16,239 nt of DNA from an uncultured bacterium. GTDB lineage: Bacteria; Bacillota_A; Clostridia; Lachnospirales; Lachnospiraceae. The notes beneath the pieces were generated by a model. The model had not been told where the DNA came from and did no database searches. It was given only the letters and a program-made list of their open reading frames with translations. This document shows, in pieces, positions 8,004 through 14,452 of this stretch (its first letter is position 1; each line of letters opens with the position of its first letter). Position numbers and translations under genes: made by a program. The stretch spans positions 1 through 16,239 of the forward strand of contig CAJMOO010000040.1 in NCBI GenBank assembly GCA_905215045.1, given 5' to 3'.

Positions 8004-8047
8004 TACAGATTTGTTTTGAATCTGTATTACTGGATCATTATTTTTTT
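7991..8047. terminator. Perfect 21-bp stem terminator shared by convergent operons
   Basis: AATGATCCAGTAATACAGATT (arms 7991-8011 and 8019-8039) forms a 21-bp perfect stem with a 7-nt loop. On the plus strand it is followed by A and seven T (8041-8047), a classic terminator for hydG-Nudix. The 5' arm includes the last codons and stop of the Nudix gene. For the minus-strand PTS operon the stem begins 6 nt after the HPr stop, but the tract behind it (TTCAAATTAT) is weak, so termination in that direction is less certain. Confidence 0.88.
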
Positions 8048-8303
8048 ATAAGTTTGTTTTACAAAACTTCCTCAACTGTTTATACGCCTCTTCTTCATCC
8101 GGTCCATTAATTAAAAATACCACTTCTGCACCCTGATTCGCATGTAACATCAAAACACTTACGATATTCTTTGCATTTGCACTATTTCCATTATAATACA
8201 ATTTAATATCACTTTGAAACTTCTTCGTCATATTTACCAGCTGCATCGCTGGTCTTGCGTGAATTCCCACTGAAGCTTGCACTACAAAATCAAATTGCTT
8301 CAT
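8046..8303 (-). CDS. HPr-like PTS phosphocarrier with Asn at position 46
   Basis: HPr carries phosphate from enzyme I (PEP-dependent) to PTS IIA domains. The start is the ATG at 8303 with AGGAGG 5 nt upstream; this gives 85 residues and puts the catalytic His exactly at position 15 (GIHARPA, H15, R17). An in-frame GTG at 8327 is less likely. In Gram-positive HPr, Ser46 in the KSIMGVMSL segment is phosphorylated by HPr kinase for catabolite repression; here that segment reads KNIVSVLML, with N46. The protein should therefore carry phosphate but not be a substrate at Ser46. It is the last gene of the PTS operon and overlaps the preceding zinc-ribbon gene by 14 bp, so it is probably a carrier dedicated to this sugar. 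The general ptsH should lie elsewhere. Family is certain; insulation from the kinase is inferred. Confidence 0.93.
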   Translation of the reverse strand: MKQFDFVVQASVGIHARPAMQLVNMTKKFQSDIKLYYNGNSANAKNIVSVLMLHANQGAEVVFLINGPDEEEAYKQLRKFCKTNL

Positions 8304-8880
8304 GACCGCCTCCTTCTGTCCCTTCACATGATGTCAAACGTTTTATCTCTTGTTCAATCTTCTTTGCAAATTGGAGTGATTGTCTGAATGCATAACTTTT
8401 GATCCTTACAGGATTTGATATTAACGAAATCTCAGCAATTTTCTTGCTTCCTGTGATCCAAAGTTTTACCTTCAGATAATTCACTGTTCCATCTTGTCTT
8501 TTTTCTGCTTTATGTTCCAATTCATCAATCGGCTGTTTTGGATCTACTTCAATCTCGCATTGTTCAATGTCTTCAATCGCATAAAATTCTGGGAGCACCG
8601 CCTCTTTTTTTACCATACGATTATTTGGCAGACAGATTTTTTGATTTTCTCTATCAATCAAAAGGAAATTACCAATCTTCTCTGTGATCTTAAATTCATC
8701 TGTCTGTGTTTCTTCATACTTTTCGCATAATGCTTTGATCTCAGATAAGTTCTTCTTTACAATAGTTTCTGCGAAATGATTACTTGCTTTCTTATAGCAT
8801 TCCTTGCAAATATAACCATCTGCGTATCGAAATTTATTAAATACTCCTAAAGTTTTTTGACAAACATCACAAGTTCTCAT
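8290..8880 (-). CDS. DUF4428-like zinc-ribbon protein, unknown function
   Basis: A 196-residue cytosolic protein. The start is the ATG at 8880, with GGAGG 8 nt upstream; an ATG at 8898 is in frame but has no ribosome site. The N-terminus has two CXXC pairs, C4-x2-C7 and C25-x2-C28 (RTCDVCQ and YICKECY), a zinc-ribbon layout as in DUF4428. After a short helical linker (about 35-55) comes a beta-rich region (about 60-150) that could be a PH-like fold, then an amphipathic helix (about 164-180). No enzyme motif is visible. It follows the kinase gene by 14 bp and overlaps the HPr gene by 14 bp, so the three are probably translated together. Such ribbon proteins often act by protein or nucleic-acid contact; a role with the PTS or its HPr is a guess from position only. 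Confidence 0.7.
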   Translation of the reverse strand: MRTCDVCQKTLGVFNKFRYADGYICKECYKKASNHFAETIVKKNLSEIKALCEKYEETQTDEFKITEKIGNFLLIDRENQKICLPNNRMVKKEAVLPEFYAIEDIEQCEIEVDPKQPIDELEHKAEKRQDGTVNYLKVKLWITGSKKIAEISLISNPVRIKSYAFRQSLQFAKKIEQEIKRLTSCEGTEGGGHEAI

Positions 8881-8894
8881 TTTGCTTCCTCCGA

Positions 8895-10373
8895 TCATTC
8901 TTGATATATATGCTTTAATGCATCATAGACTCTTAAATACTTCTGATATTTCTGTTCGTAAAGCTCTCTGTTATATTGTCTTGGGATAAATGTATTCTTA
9001 ATACTTACTGTCTGCTCGATCAGATCATTCATAGATAGATTCTCATCCCCGGCTGCTGCCGCACAAAGCGCAATTCCATAACCTGCTCCAGCTCCACTTT
9101 CCAACTGTTCAACTTTCGTATTTAATACATCCGCAAGAATCTGCATCCAGACTTCATTCTTTGACCCGCCACCTGTTACTTTCAATCTTGCCAGCTCTTC
9201 CTTAGACACTCCCATCACACTGACTAGCTGCTTCACTGCAAATGCAATTCCTTCCATAACTGCAATAGTCATTTCTTTTCTTGTTGTGTCTGTTCCAATC
9301 CCTACAAAGGATCCTCTTAATTCAGGATCTTGATAGATTGTTTTGTCACCTACAAGATGAGGGTAAAACATTAATTCATTCTCTCCTAGATGTTTGAGAT
9401 CAACGCCTGTAGTTTCTTCCATAAAATCATCTGCCTGTAACGTATTTTTCACCCACCAGGCAAGACTGCTTCCTGTTGATTGTACCACACCTTGTACCAA
9501 AATCAAAACATCCTTTCCATCCATGGAAAATAATATATTCTTTCCTTTAACTTCAAAGTTTATTTTCTTTTTTGGATACATTAAAACCCCAGATGTACCT
9601 AAAGAAAGTACTGGATATCCTTTTGCGAAACAACCTGTTGCGATGGCTGCCGCTGGGTTGTCTCCTGTTCCTGTTAGCACTTTTACATCTTGTTTGAAAT
9701 GAAATTTTTCCTGCCACTGTTTTGTCACAGTTCCACAAACTTCGCATGTTCCTTTAATCTCTGGATAAATATCTCTCGGAAATTTAAATAATCGTCTTAT
9801 TTCCTCTGACCATGTACCTGTTTTGAGATCACAAAGGGATGACGTTGATGCTTCACAATAGTCTGTTTGAATCTTTCCTGTTAAGCGATATGCGATATAA
9901 TCTGGTCCAATCAGAAATTTATGAATCTTTGCAAAATTCTCTTCCTCATATTGAGAGAGCCAGAAAAGATTTGCTGCTGGACTTCCTGTGGAAATTATAT
10001 TGGAGATATAAGAAACTTCATTGATCATTTGAATTTTTTCTCGAAGTTTTGGGATGAGATTCGCTGTTCTCGTATCATTCCACATCAGTGCTGGACGAAT
10101 AGATTTTCCTTCTCTATCAACAAAAATCACTGTATGCATCTGTCCGGTTACACCAATTGCTTCGACTTTCTTTGAATCAATTGTTTCAAACAATTCAGCA
10201 AACGCTTCTTCCATCCCTTTAATCCATTTTTCCGGATCAATTTCCTTCCATCCAGACTTTGGCTCTTCAATTTTATATTCCCTACTGCTTTCTCCTGCTA
10301 CCTTCGCATTTTCATCAATGCATGTTAGTTTGACAGAAGAAGTTCCTATATCAATTCCAATATAATACTTCAT
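8895..10373 (-). CDS. xylB: FGGY-family carbohydrate kinase, xylulokinase (XylB)-like
   Basis: An ATP-dependent sugar kinase of 492 residues, normal for the family. The start is the ATG at 10373 with GGAGAG upstream; an in-frame TTG at 10388 is unlikely. The ribosome site lies in the last codons of the dehydrogenase gene and the gap is 4 bp, so the genes are coupled. Visible signatures: N-terminal phosphate loop IGIDIGTSSVK (5-15), GQMHT (77-81), MWNDTR (97-102), catalytic-base Asp D238 in GTGDNPAAA, LSLGTSG (257-263), and the C-terminal TGGGSKNEVW and SGAGAGYGIAL nucleotide-fold motifs. These resemble E. coli XylB most, but FGGY specificity is hard to read and the substrate may be another ketose or polyol. 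A kinase acting on free sugar is unexpected beside a PTS, which delivers phosphorylated sugar; it may serve a dephosphorylated or dehydrogenase-derived intermediate. Confidence 0.88.
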   Translation of the reverse strand: MKYYIGIDIGTSSVKLTCIDENAKVAGESSREYKIEEPKSGWKEIDPEKWIKGMEEAFAELFETIDSKKVEAIGVTGQMHTVIFVDREGKSIRPALMWNDTRTANLIPKLREKIQMINEVSYISNIISTGSPAANLFWLSQYEEENFAKIHKFLIGPDYIAYRLTGKIQTDYCEASTSSLCDLKTGTWSEEIRRLFKFPRDIYPEIKGTCEVCGTVTKQWQEKFHFKQDVKVLTGTGDNPAAAIATGCFAKGYPVLSLGTSGVLMYPKKKINFEVKGKNILFSMDGKDVLILVQGVVQSTGSSLAWWVKNTLQADDFMEETTGVDLKHLGENELMFYPHLVGDKTIYQDPELRGSFVGIGTDTTRKEMTIAVMEGIAFAVKQLVSVMGVSKEELARLKVTGGGSKNEVWMQILADVLNTKVEQLESGAGAGYGIALCAAAAGDENLSMNDLIEQTVSIKNTFIPRQYNRELYEQKYQKYLRVYDALKHIYQE

Positions 10374-10377
10374 AAAC

Positions 10378-11424
10378 TTACTCTCCAAATTTTAAGATTA
10401 CTTTATAGGTATCTGGTCTTGATGCTGTTTTGATTGCTTCATCAAATTCCTGATAATCATAGATTTTCTCTGTTAAAACGGTTGGATCAAGAAGTCCTTT
10501 CCCTATCATCTGAACCGCCTCATGAAATGAAAGAACGGTTGGACTGACTGCTCCTGTGATCGTTTTTTGATAAGAATGGATAGCTCCCATATCTACTGGT
10601 ACTTTCTCATTTGGATGAATAGAGCTAAACATGATCGTTGTTCCTGTTGGAGCTGTCATCTCAACTGCCTGACCTGCAATCACAGGAATTGCTGTTGTAT
10701 TGAATACAAAATTCGCCCCCCTGCCGCCAGTCAATGCTTTAACTGCTTCAACAGCATCTCCTGCCATTGGATCGATCACATCACTGCATCCAAGAGATAA
10801 TGCTTTTTCTCTTCTTTCTGCTAATGGCTCACTCAGGATAACTCTTGCACCTCTCTGTCTTAATAACATGACATGTAACAATCCCATAGTTCCACCGCCG
10901 ATCACTACAACATCATCTCCAAATTTAATATCTGTGCGGTTAATACTGTTGATCACACATGCTACTGGCTCTGTAAATGCCATTTTTTCAAATGGTGTAT
11001 CTTTGGCATATACAAACAGATCATCTGCTTTTGCAACGACAAATTCACCAAATCCACCGTACCCTGACAATCCTTCTGGATTATGAAAGATATGACTATG
11101 GGCATGATGTTCACAGATATTTTCATCTCCATGTTTGCAATAATAACATTCTTTACAATCATCAATGATATATGGAACAACTTTATCACCTTTTTTGAAA
11201 TGTGCTTTATTAACTGCTGCTCCAATTTCTTCGATCACTCCACCATATTCATGTCCACCGATTCTTGGATAACTGTAATTACAATCTCCATTAAAATCTC
11301 TGACATCATTTGTACAGATTCCAGATGCTTTGACACGAATCAATACTTCATCATCTTTGATCTGTGGTTTATCGATTTCTTTAATTGAAAAATCTTTTGG
11401 CTGATTTAAAATAATTGCTTTCAT
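10378..11424 (-). CDS. Zinc-dependent medium-chain alcohol/polyol(-phosphate) dehydrogenase
   Basis: A 348-residue medium-chain dehydrogenase/reductase of the sorbitol/threonine dehydrogenase type, predicted to interconvert a sugar alcohol (or its phosphate) and a ketose. Catalytic zinc ligands are visible: C37, H58-E59 in GGHEYGG, and E152 in TEPVACV. The structural zinc site is complete (C90, C93, C96, C104). The Rossmann motif GGGTMG is at 176-181, and E199 ends the second strand, favouring NAD over NADP. The start ATG has GGGAG 5 nt upstream. It lies 62 bp after the IID gene with a stable hairpin in the gap, and 4 bp before the kinase gene. Mannose-family PTS operons with an enzyme of this class include L-sorbose systems, where it reduces sorbose-1-phosphate. 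That is a plausible but unproven parallel. Confidence 0.9.
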   Translation of the reverse strand: MKAIILNQPKDFSIKEIDKPQIKDDEVLIRVKASGICTNDVRDFNGDCNYSYPRIGGHEYGGVIEEIGAAVNKAHFKKGDKVVPYIIDDCKECYYCKHGDENICEHHAHSHIFHNPEGLSGYGGFGEFVVAKADDLFVYAKDTPFEKMAFTEPVACVINSINRTDIKFGDDVVVIGGGTMGLLHVMLLRQRGARVILSEPLAERREKALSLGCSDVIDPMAGDAVEAVKALTGGRGANFVFNTTAIPVIAGQAVEMTAPTGTTIMFSSIHPNEKVPVDMGAIHSYQKTITGAVSPTVLSFHEAVQMIGKGLLDPTVLTEKIYDYQEFDEAIKTASRPDTYKVILKFGE

Positions 11425-11453
11425 AGCTCTCCCACACTTTCTTTTTTAGTATC

Positions 11454-11477
11454 GAAGGGAAGCAAATGCTTCCCTTC
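11454..11477 (-). other. Intercistronic hairpin between PTS IID and dehydrogenase genes
   Basis: GAAGGGAAGC (11454-11463), a 4-nt loop and GCTTCCCTTC (11468-11477) form a perfect 10-bp stem. On the transcribed strand it is followed by GATACTAAAAAAG, not a T-run, so it is not a normal terminator. It separates the four transporter genes from the four downstream genes and could stabilise the upstream mRNA or mark processing. Confidence 0.7.
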
Positions 11478-11486
11478 TCGTAATTT

Positions 11487-12329
11487 CTAATATGCTAAGA
11501 TTCCTGTGATACCACCAACGATACCGATCACTACGATCAGTCCAATGATCTTTAAGGAAGACCAACGTTTTTTGTTCATCAGATAGTAAACTAATAATGT
11601 TACCGCTAATGGTAAAATACTTGGACAAACCTGATCTAAGAAGTTTGTCTGAATGCTGTAAGTTGTTGTAGAACTTACGATCTTTAATCCACATACAGCT
11701 TTTACATAGTTAACAATCAGACCACCCATTACCATACAACCCATGATAGAGGCACCTTTGATCAGTTTATTTAGGATTCCTTTTTCAAGGAAGTCCATGA
11801 TCGCTTCACTTCCGGCTTTGTAACCAAACATGAAGTTCCAGTAACTTAATGCGTATGCTGCTACTACGATGACAACTGCATAGATCACAGCTCCCCATAC
11901 ATTTCCACTTCCGGAACGTGTTAAATCGATACATACTGCTAATAAGATAGGGATAACTACACCCTGCCAGATCGTATCACCCATACCAGCTAAAGGTCCC
12001 ATTAAAGAGGTCTTTAAGTTTGTAATAAATTCACCTGGTATATTCTCGCCCATCGCTTTTTGCTCTTCCAATGCGACTGCCATACCTAAGATACAAGACC
12101 CAAATTCGATATGTACGTTAAAGAATTCAATCTCACGTTTCATAACCTCTTTACGTTTTGAAGGGTCATCTTTATATAAGAAACCAATGATCGCTGAGAA
12201 CATATGGGCAACAACCTGTCCCATCATTCTCTCATAGTTGTAACATGTCTGTGGAAATGTCTCCCAGATCAGCCAGGCTTTGATCAGGGCGGCCTTCGGG
12301 ATTAAACTTTTCTTTTTATTGTTTTCCAT
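11487..12329 (-). CDS. PTS mannose/sorbose family IID membrane component
   Basis: IID forms the membrane channel with IIC in mannose-family PTS permeases. The chosen start is the ATG at 12329 (280 residues), because AGGAGG (12339-12344) sits 9 nt upstream; an ATG at 12362 is in frame but lies inside the IIC gene and would add a Met-rich tail. Family features: the amphipathic N-terminal region ETFPQTCYNYERMMGQ, the central EFFNVHIEFGSCILGMAVALEE segment cut here only in part (EFFNVH), the conserved GPLAGMGDTIWQG, and two or three hydrophobic helices near residues 125-165 and 195-280, with the C-terminus ending GGITGILAY. The start codon is one base after the IIC stop, so translation is coupled and equal stoichiometry is favoured. 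Sugar specificity cannot be read from it. Confidence 0.94.
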   Translation of the reverse strand: MENNKKKSLIPKAALIKAWLIWETFPQTCYNYERMMGQVVAHMFSAIIGFLYKDDPSKRKEVMKREIEFFNVHIEFGSCILGMAVALEEQKAMGENIPGEFITNLKTSLMGPLAGMGDTIWQGVVIPILLAVCIDLTRSGSGNVWGAVIYAVVIVVAAYALSYWNFMFGYKAGSEAIMDFLEKGILNKLIKGASIMGCMVMGGLIVNYVKAVCGLKIVSSTTTYSIQTNFLDQVCPSILPLAVTLLVYYLMNKKRWSSLKIIGLIVVIGIVGGITGILAY

Positions 12330-12330
12330 C

Positions 12331-13125
12331 TTAATCGTCCTCCTCATCATCTTCATCATCATAATCTGTGCCTGCTGTCGCTGGCTGTACTGCTGAAGTT
12401 ACCTGTACGTATACAACTGCTACTAATAATGCAATGATACCTAATGTTAATAATGGTAACTTAGAATATACTGCTAATAAGAATCCGATAAATAAGAATA
12501 CTTTGGATTCTCCTTTAAAGATATACTGTAATGTGATCGCAATTCCTAATGCAGGCATTAATCCACCGATGATCTGGAATACTGTTAAGACTTTACCACT
12601 TAACATCGCTAAGATTCCCTGAATATAGCTAGATCCAAAATATGCTGCCAAGGCACAAGGAATCGCTGTCATACAGAAGCATAAGATCTGTGGAAGCAAT
12701 ACGTTTGCAATCCAGATTTTGTTATATTTTTCTTCTTCAATGTATTTATCTGCCATATGTACGAAGAAGCAGTCAAATGTCATACGTCCTGCCCACACGA
12801 TCGTTCCTAAGATACCGATCGGTACTGCAAGTGCTAAAGCTGTATCTGTATCAAGTCCACCAACGATCGCATATGCTGTACCTAATACCCCTGCAAGCCC
12901 CATATCTGCCGGCATACTTCCTCCAGCTGACATAAATCCTAAATAAACCAAGTTGATCGTTGCTCCGATCACTGCACCCTGTACTGGATGTCCAAGGATC
13001 AAACCTGTGATTGCTCCACATACCAATGGTCTTTGTAAAGACCAAAGTCCTACGAAAGGCAAGTTACCAACTGCAAGCCAGTAAACGACTCCGCATAACA
13101 CTGCCTGTAAAATCGTCATTTCCAT
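12331..13125 (-). CDS. PTS mannose/sorbose family IIC membrane component
   Basis: A 264-residue integral membrane protein that binds and moves the sugar together with IID. The start is the ATG at 13125 with AGGAGG 8 nt upstream. About seven hydrophobic segments are visible. Typical family features are RPLVCGAITGLILGHPVQG near residues 32-50 and SAGGSMPADMG near 67-77; the general look is closer to sorbose or N-acetylgalactosamine IIC than to classic mannose IIC, but this is weak evidence for substrate. The C-terminus ends in a strongly acidic tail (YDDEDDEEDD, residues 255-264). The codons of that tail contain the AGGAGG ribosome site of the IID gene. It lies 24 bp after the IIB gene. Confidence 0.94.
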   Translation of the reverse strand: MEMTILQAVLCGVVYWLAVGNLPFVGLWSLQRPLVCGAITGLILGHPVQGAVIGATINLVYLGFMSAGGSMPADMGLAGVLGTAYAIVGGLDTDTALALAVPIGILGTIVWAGRMTFDCFFVHMADKYIEEEKYNKIWIANVLLPQILCFCMTAIPCALAAYFGSSYIQGILAMLSGKVLTVFQIIGGLMPALGIAITLQYIFKGESKVFLFIGFLLAVYSKLPLLTLGIIALLVAVVYVQVTSAVQPATAGTDYDDEDDEEDD

Positions 13126-13149
13126 ATTTTTTTCCTCCTTTGAATCACA

Positions 13150-13635
13150 TTACTCATTTAAATATCCATCAACTTCAATTACCTGCTGTTCTGGTACTAA
13201 CTGATAATACACATGAACACCCTTGGTCCTTAAATTTTTGATCGATGTAATTTCATCTGGAGAACACGCTACATTTTTGATAAATGGAGTTCTTTCTCCA
13301 CGAAGTCCCATACCACCAAGATTTACATCACTAAGTTCTAATCCCATATCTGCCATTCTGTCATAAGTAATTGGTGTTTTTGTGAGGATCATAACTCTTT
13401 CATTTGGATCTTTGGAATCTCTCTGTAAGATGTCTGCCCCTTTTTCTGTTCCGTATACATTAACCTTTACTCCGTTTGGAGCTAATGCTTTGATAACACG
13501 TTTATTAAATTTATCTGCTGCAACTTCATCATCTACTACAATGATTCTGTTTACATTTAAACTTGGAGTCCATACAGAAACAACTTCTCCATGAATCAAC
13601 CTGTCATCAACTCTTGCTAATACAATGTTCTTCAT
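13150..13635 (-). CDS. PTS mannose/sorbose family IIB phosphotransferase
   Basis: IIB is the cytosolic domain that takes phosphate from IIA on a His and passes it to the sugar during transport. The protein has 161 residues, the normal length for a separate IIB. The phosphorylated His is H15 in VDDRLIHGEV, where most relatives read DDRLIHGQV. Other family features are IIVVDDEVAAD, MILTKTP and LNLGGMG-like (VNLGGMGLR) segments. The ATG (13633-13635) overlaps the IIA stop codon by two bases (ATGA), and its ribosome site AGGAGG (13643-13648) is encoded by the acidic tail of IIA, so translation is coupled. IIA and IIB are separate here, unlike the fused E. coli ManX. Confidence 0.95.
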   Translation of the reverse strand: MKNIVLARVDDRLIHGEVVSVWTPSLNVNRIIVVDDEVAADKFNKRVIKALAPNGVKVNVYGTEKGADILQRDSKDPNERVMILTKTPITYDRMADMGLELSDVNLGGMGLRGERTPFIKNVACSPDEITSIKNLRTKGVHVYYQLVPEQQVIEVDGYLNE

Positions 13636-14045
13636 TCTTCTTCCTCCTCATCATCAAATAAATCATTTACATATTTTACTGTGTCTGGCGCAGCTTCCAT
13701 AATTCCTCTGCAGATTTCTTCAGCACTCTTGTCTGCATATCTTCCCATCATAACTTCAACTGCCAGCGGAATATTAATTCCTGTAATATGATGGAACTCA
13801 TGATCTCTCATTAATGAAACAACTGCATTAAACGGACTTCCATGGAAAAGATCTGTTAAGAAAAGGATTTCTTCTCCTTCTGGTGTATCATTTACTTCCC
13901 TTTCTAATTGTTCTGTTAATGTTGCAACTGTCTGTTCTGGAAATAATCCATATGCTACAAGATTTTCCTGCTCTCCTACCAGCATCTGCACACTGTCAAC
14001 AAGTCCTTTGGAATAGCTTCCATGCGATACTGCGATTACTTTCAT
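13632..14045 (-). CDS. PTS mannose/sorbose family IIA phosphotransferase
   Basis: IIA accepts phosphate from HPr on a His and hands it to IIB. The start is the ATG at 14045 (137 residues) with AGGAGG 7 nt upstream; a GTG directly before it is in frame but too close to the ribosome site. The active His is H8 in IAVSHGSYSKGL, and the family Asp motif is ILFLTDLFHGSPFNA. The C-terminus ends in an acidic run (DDEEEEE), longer than I expect for the family, which also encodes the IIB ribosome site. It is the first gene of an eight-gene operon; the operon's promoter and an operator array lie upstream. Its likely donors are the general HPr and the HPr paralogue at the operon's end. Confidence 0.95.
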   Translation of the reverse strand: MKVIAVSHGSYSKGLVDSVQMLVGEQENLVAYGLFPEQTVATLTEQLEREVNDTPEGEEILFLTDLFHGSPFNAVVSLMRDHEFHHITGINIPLAVEVMMGRYADKSAEEICRGIMEAAPDTVKYVNDLFDDEEEEE

Positions 14046-14114
14046 CACGTTTCCTCCTTTATATGTTGTTTTTCTTTTTGACCTTTTTTGTTCGGCTATC
14101 TTTGATGTGACTAA

Positions 14115-14123
14115 AGTATAGCA
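14115..14123 (-). promoter_or_regulatory. Extended -10 promoter of the PTS operon
   Basis: On the minus strand TGCTATACT matches the extended -10 form TGnTATAAT with one mismatch. At the expected -35 position there is only an A-run, no TTGACA. Transcription would start near 14108, about 63 nt before the IIA start codon. The missing -35 suggests dependence on an activator. Confidence 0.6.
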
Positions 14124-14151
14124 TGTGATCCGTGTATTTTTTCATAAACAT

Positions 14152-14306
14152 TTGCATGATACTTTGCGCAGACTGCACAAATGAATTGCATGATATATTA
14201 CGCAATTTATTGTGCACTTTTTATTTTTGACTGCATCATTTCTGCGTAATACTTTGCGTAAACTTCATGCAATCTATTTCGGTATTGTTGCACCATGGTT
14301 TGCGCA
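14152..14306. promoter_or_regulatory. Four-copy 19-bp operator-like array between PTS operon and aldolase
   Basis: Direct copies lie at 14152-14170 (TTGCATGATACTTTGCGCA), 14186-14204 (TTGCATGATATATTACGCA), 14242-14260 (CTGCGTAATACTTTGCGTA) and 14288-14306 (TTGCACCATGGTTTGCGCA). Consensus: YTGCR-N7-TTRCGYA, two TTGC-like half-sites 13 bp apart. Copy starts are 34, 56 and 46 bp apart. Further loose TGCA half-sites lie between. Such repetition is not expected by chance in a 155-bp gap and marks a regulator binding region. The PRD regulator encoded nearby is the obvious candidate, without proof. Confidence 0.7.
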
Positions 14307-14338
14307 ATAAATGAAATTCGTTGAAAAACATTTCTGTA

Positions 14339-14344
14339 TATAAT
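14339..14344 (+). promoter_or_regulatory. -10 element of the aldolase promoter
   Basis: A consensus TATAAT, with a start expected near 14351. No proper -35 is present at 16-18 bp spacing; TTGAAA at 14321-14326 is too close (12 bp). As with the PTS promoter, this points to activator dependence. Confidence 0.6.
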
Positions 14345-14406
14345 GAAGACAAGCTTGGTAGCTACAGCTTATCTATGAATTGTAAAATGTATTGTCTTTA
14401 TAGAAT

Positions 14407-14442
14407 AGGAGGAAGCAGTTTCATCTATATAATAGAAACTGC
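14407..14442 (+). promoter_or_regulatory. Shine-Dalgarno followed by a hairpin before the aldolase start
   Basis: AGGAGGA (14407-14413) has no start codon at normal distance. One base later GCAGTTTC (14415-14422), a 12-nt loop and GAAACTGC (14435-14442) form a perfect 8-bp stem. The in-frame ATGs at 14444 and 14453 follow. Folding would bring the Shine-Dalgarno to 2 or 11 nt from them. This is either a bridged ribosome site or a translational control element. Confidence 0.6.
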
Positions 14443-14452
14443 GATGATAAAA

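Noticed and set aside
10700..11388. Plus-strand reading frames opposite the dehydrogenase, and similar antisense frames elsewhere
   Set aside because: They lie opposite genes with clear family motifs, lack ribosome sites and show no recognisable protein pattern.
12330..12362. IID start at the ATG at 12362
   Set aside because: It would add a Met/Arg-rich tail translated from the acidic-tail codons of IIC in another frame; the ATG at 12329 has a better ribosome site and normal family length.
14152..14350. Possible sigma-54 (-24/-12) promoters, as in LevR-controlled mannose PTS operons
   Set aside because: No GG-N10-GC arrangement resembling TGGCAC-N5-TTGC was found upstream of either gene, and the visible regulator is of the PRD-EIIB-EIIA type without a seen sigma-54 activator domain.
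14321..14452. N-terminal extension of the aldolase from a TTG at 14321
   Set aside because: It would begin upstream of the expected transcript start, has no ribosome site, and the extra 44 residues do not resemble class II aldolases.
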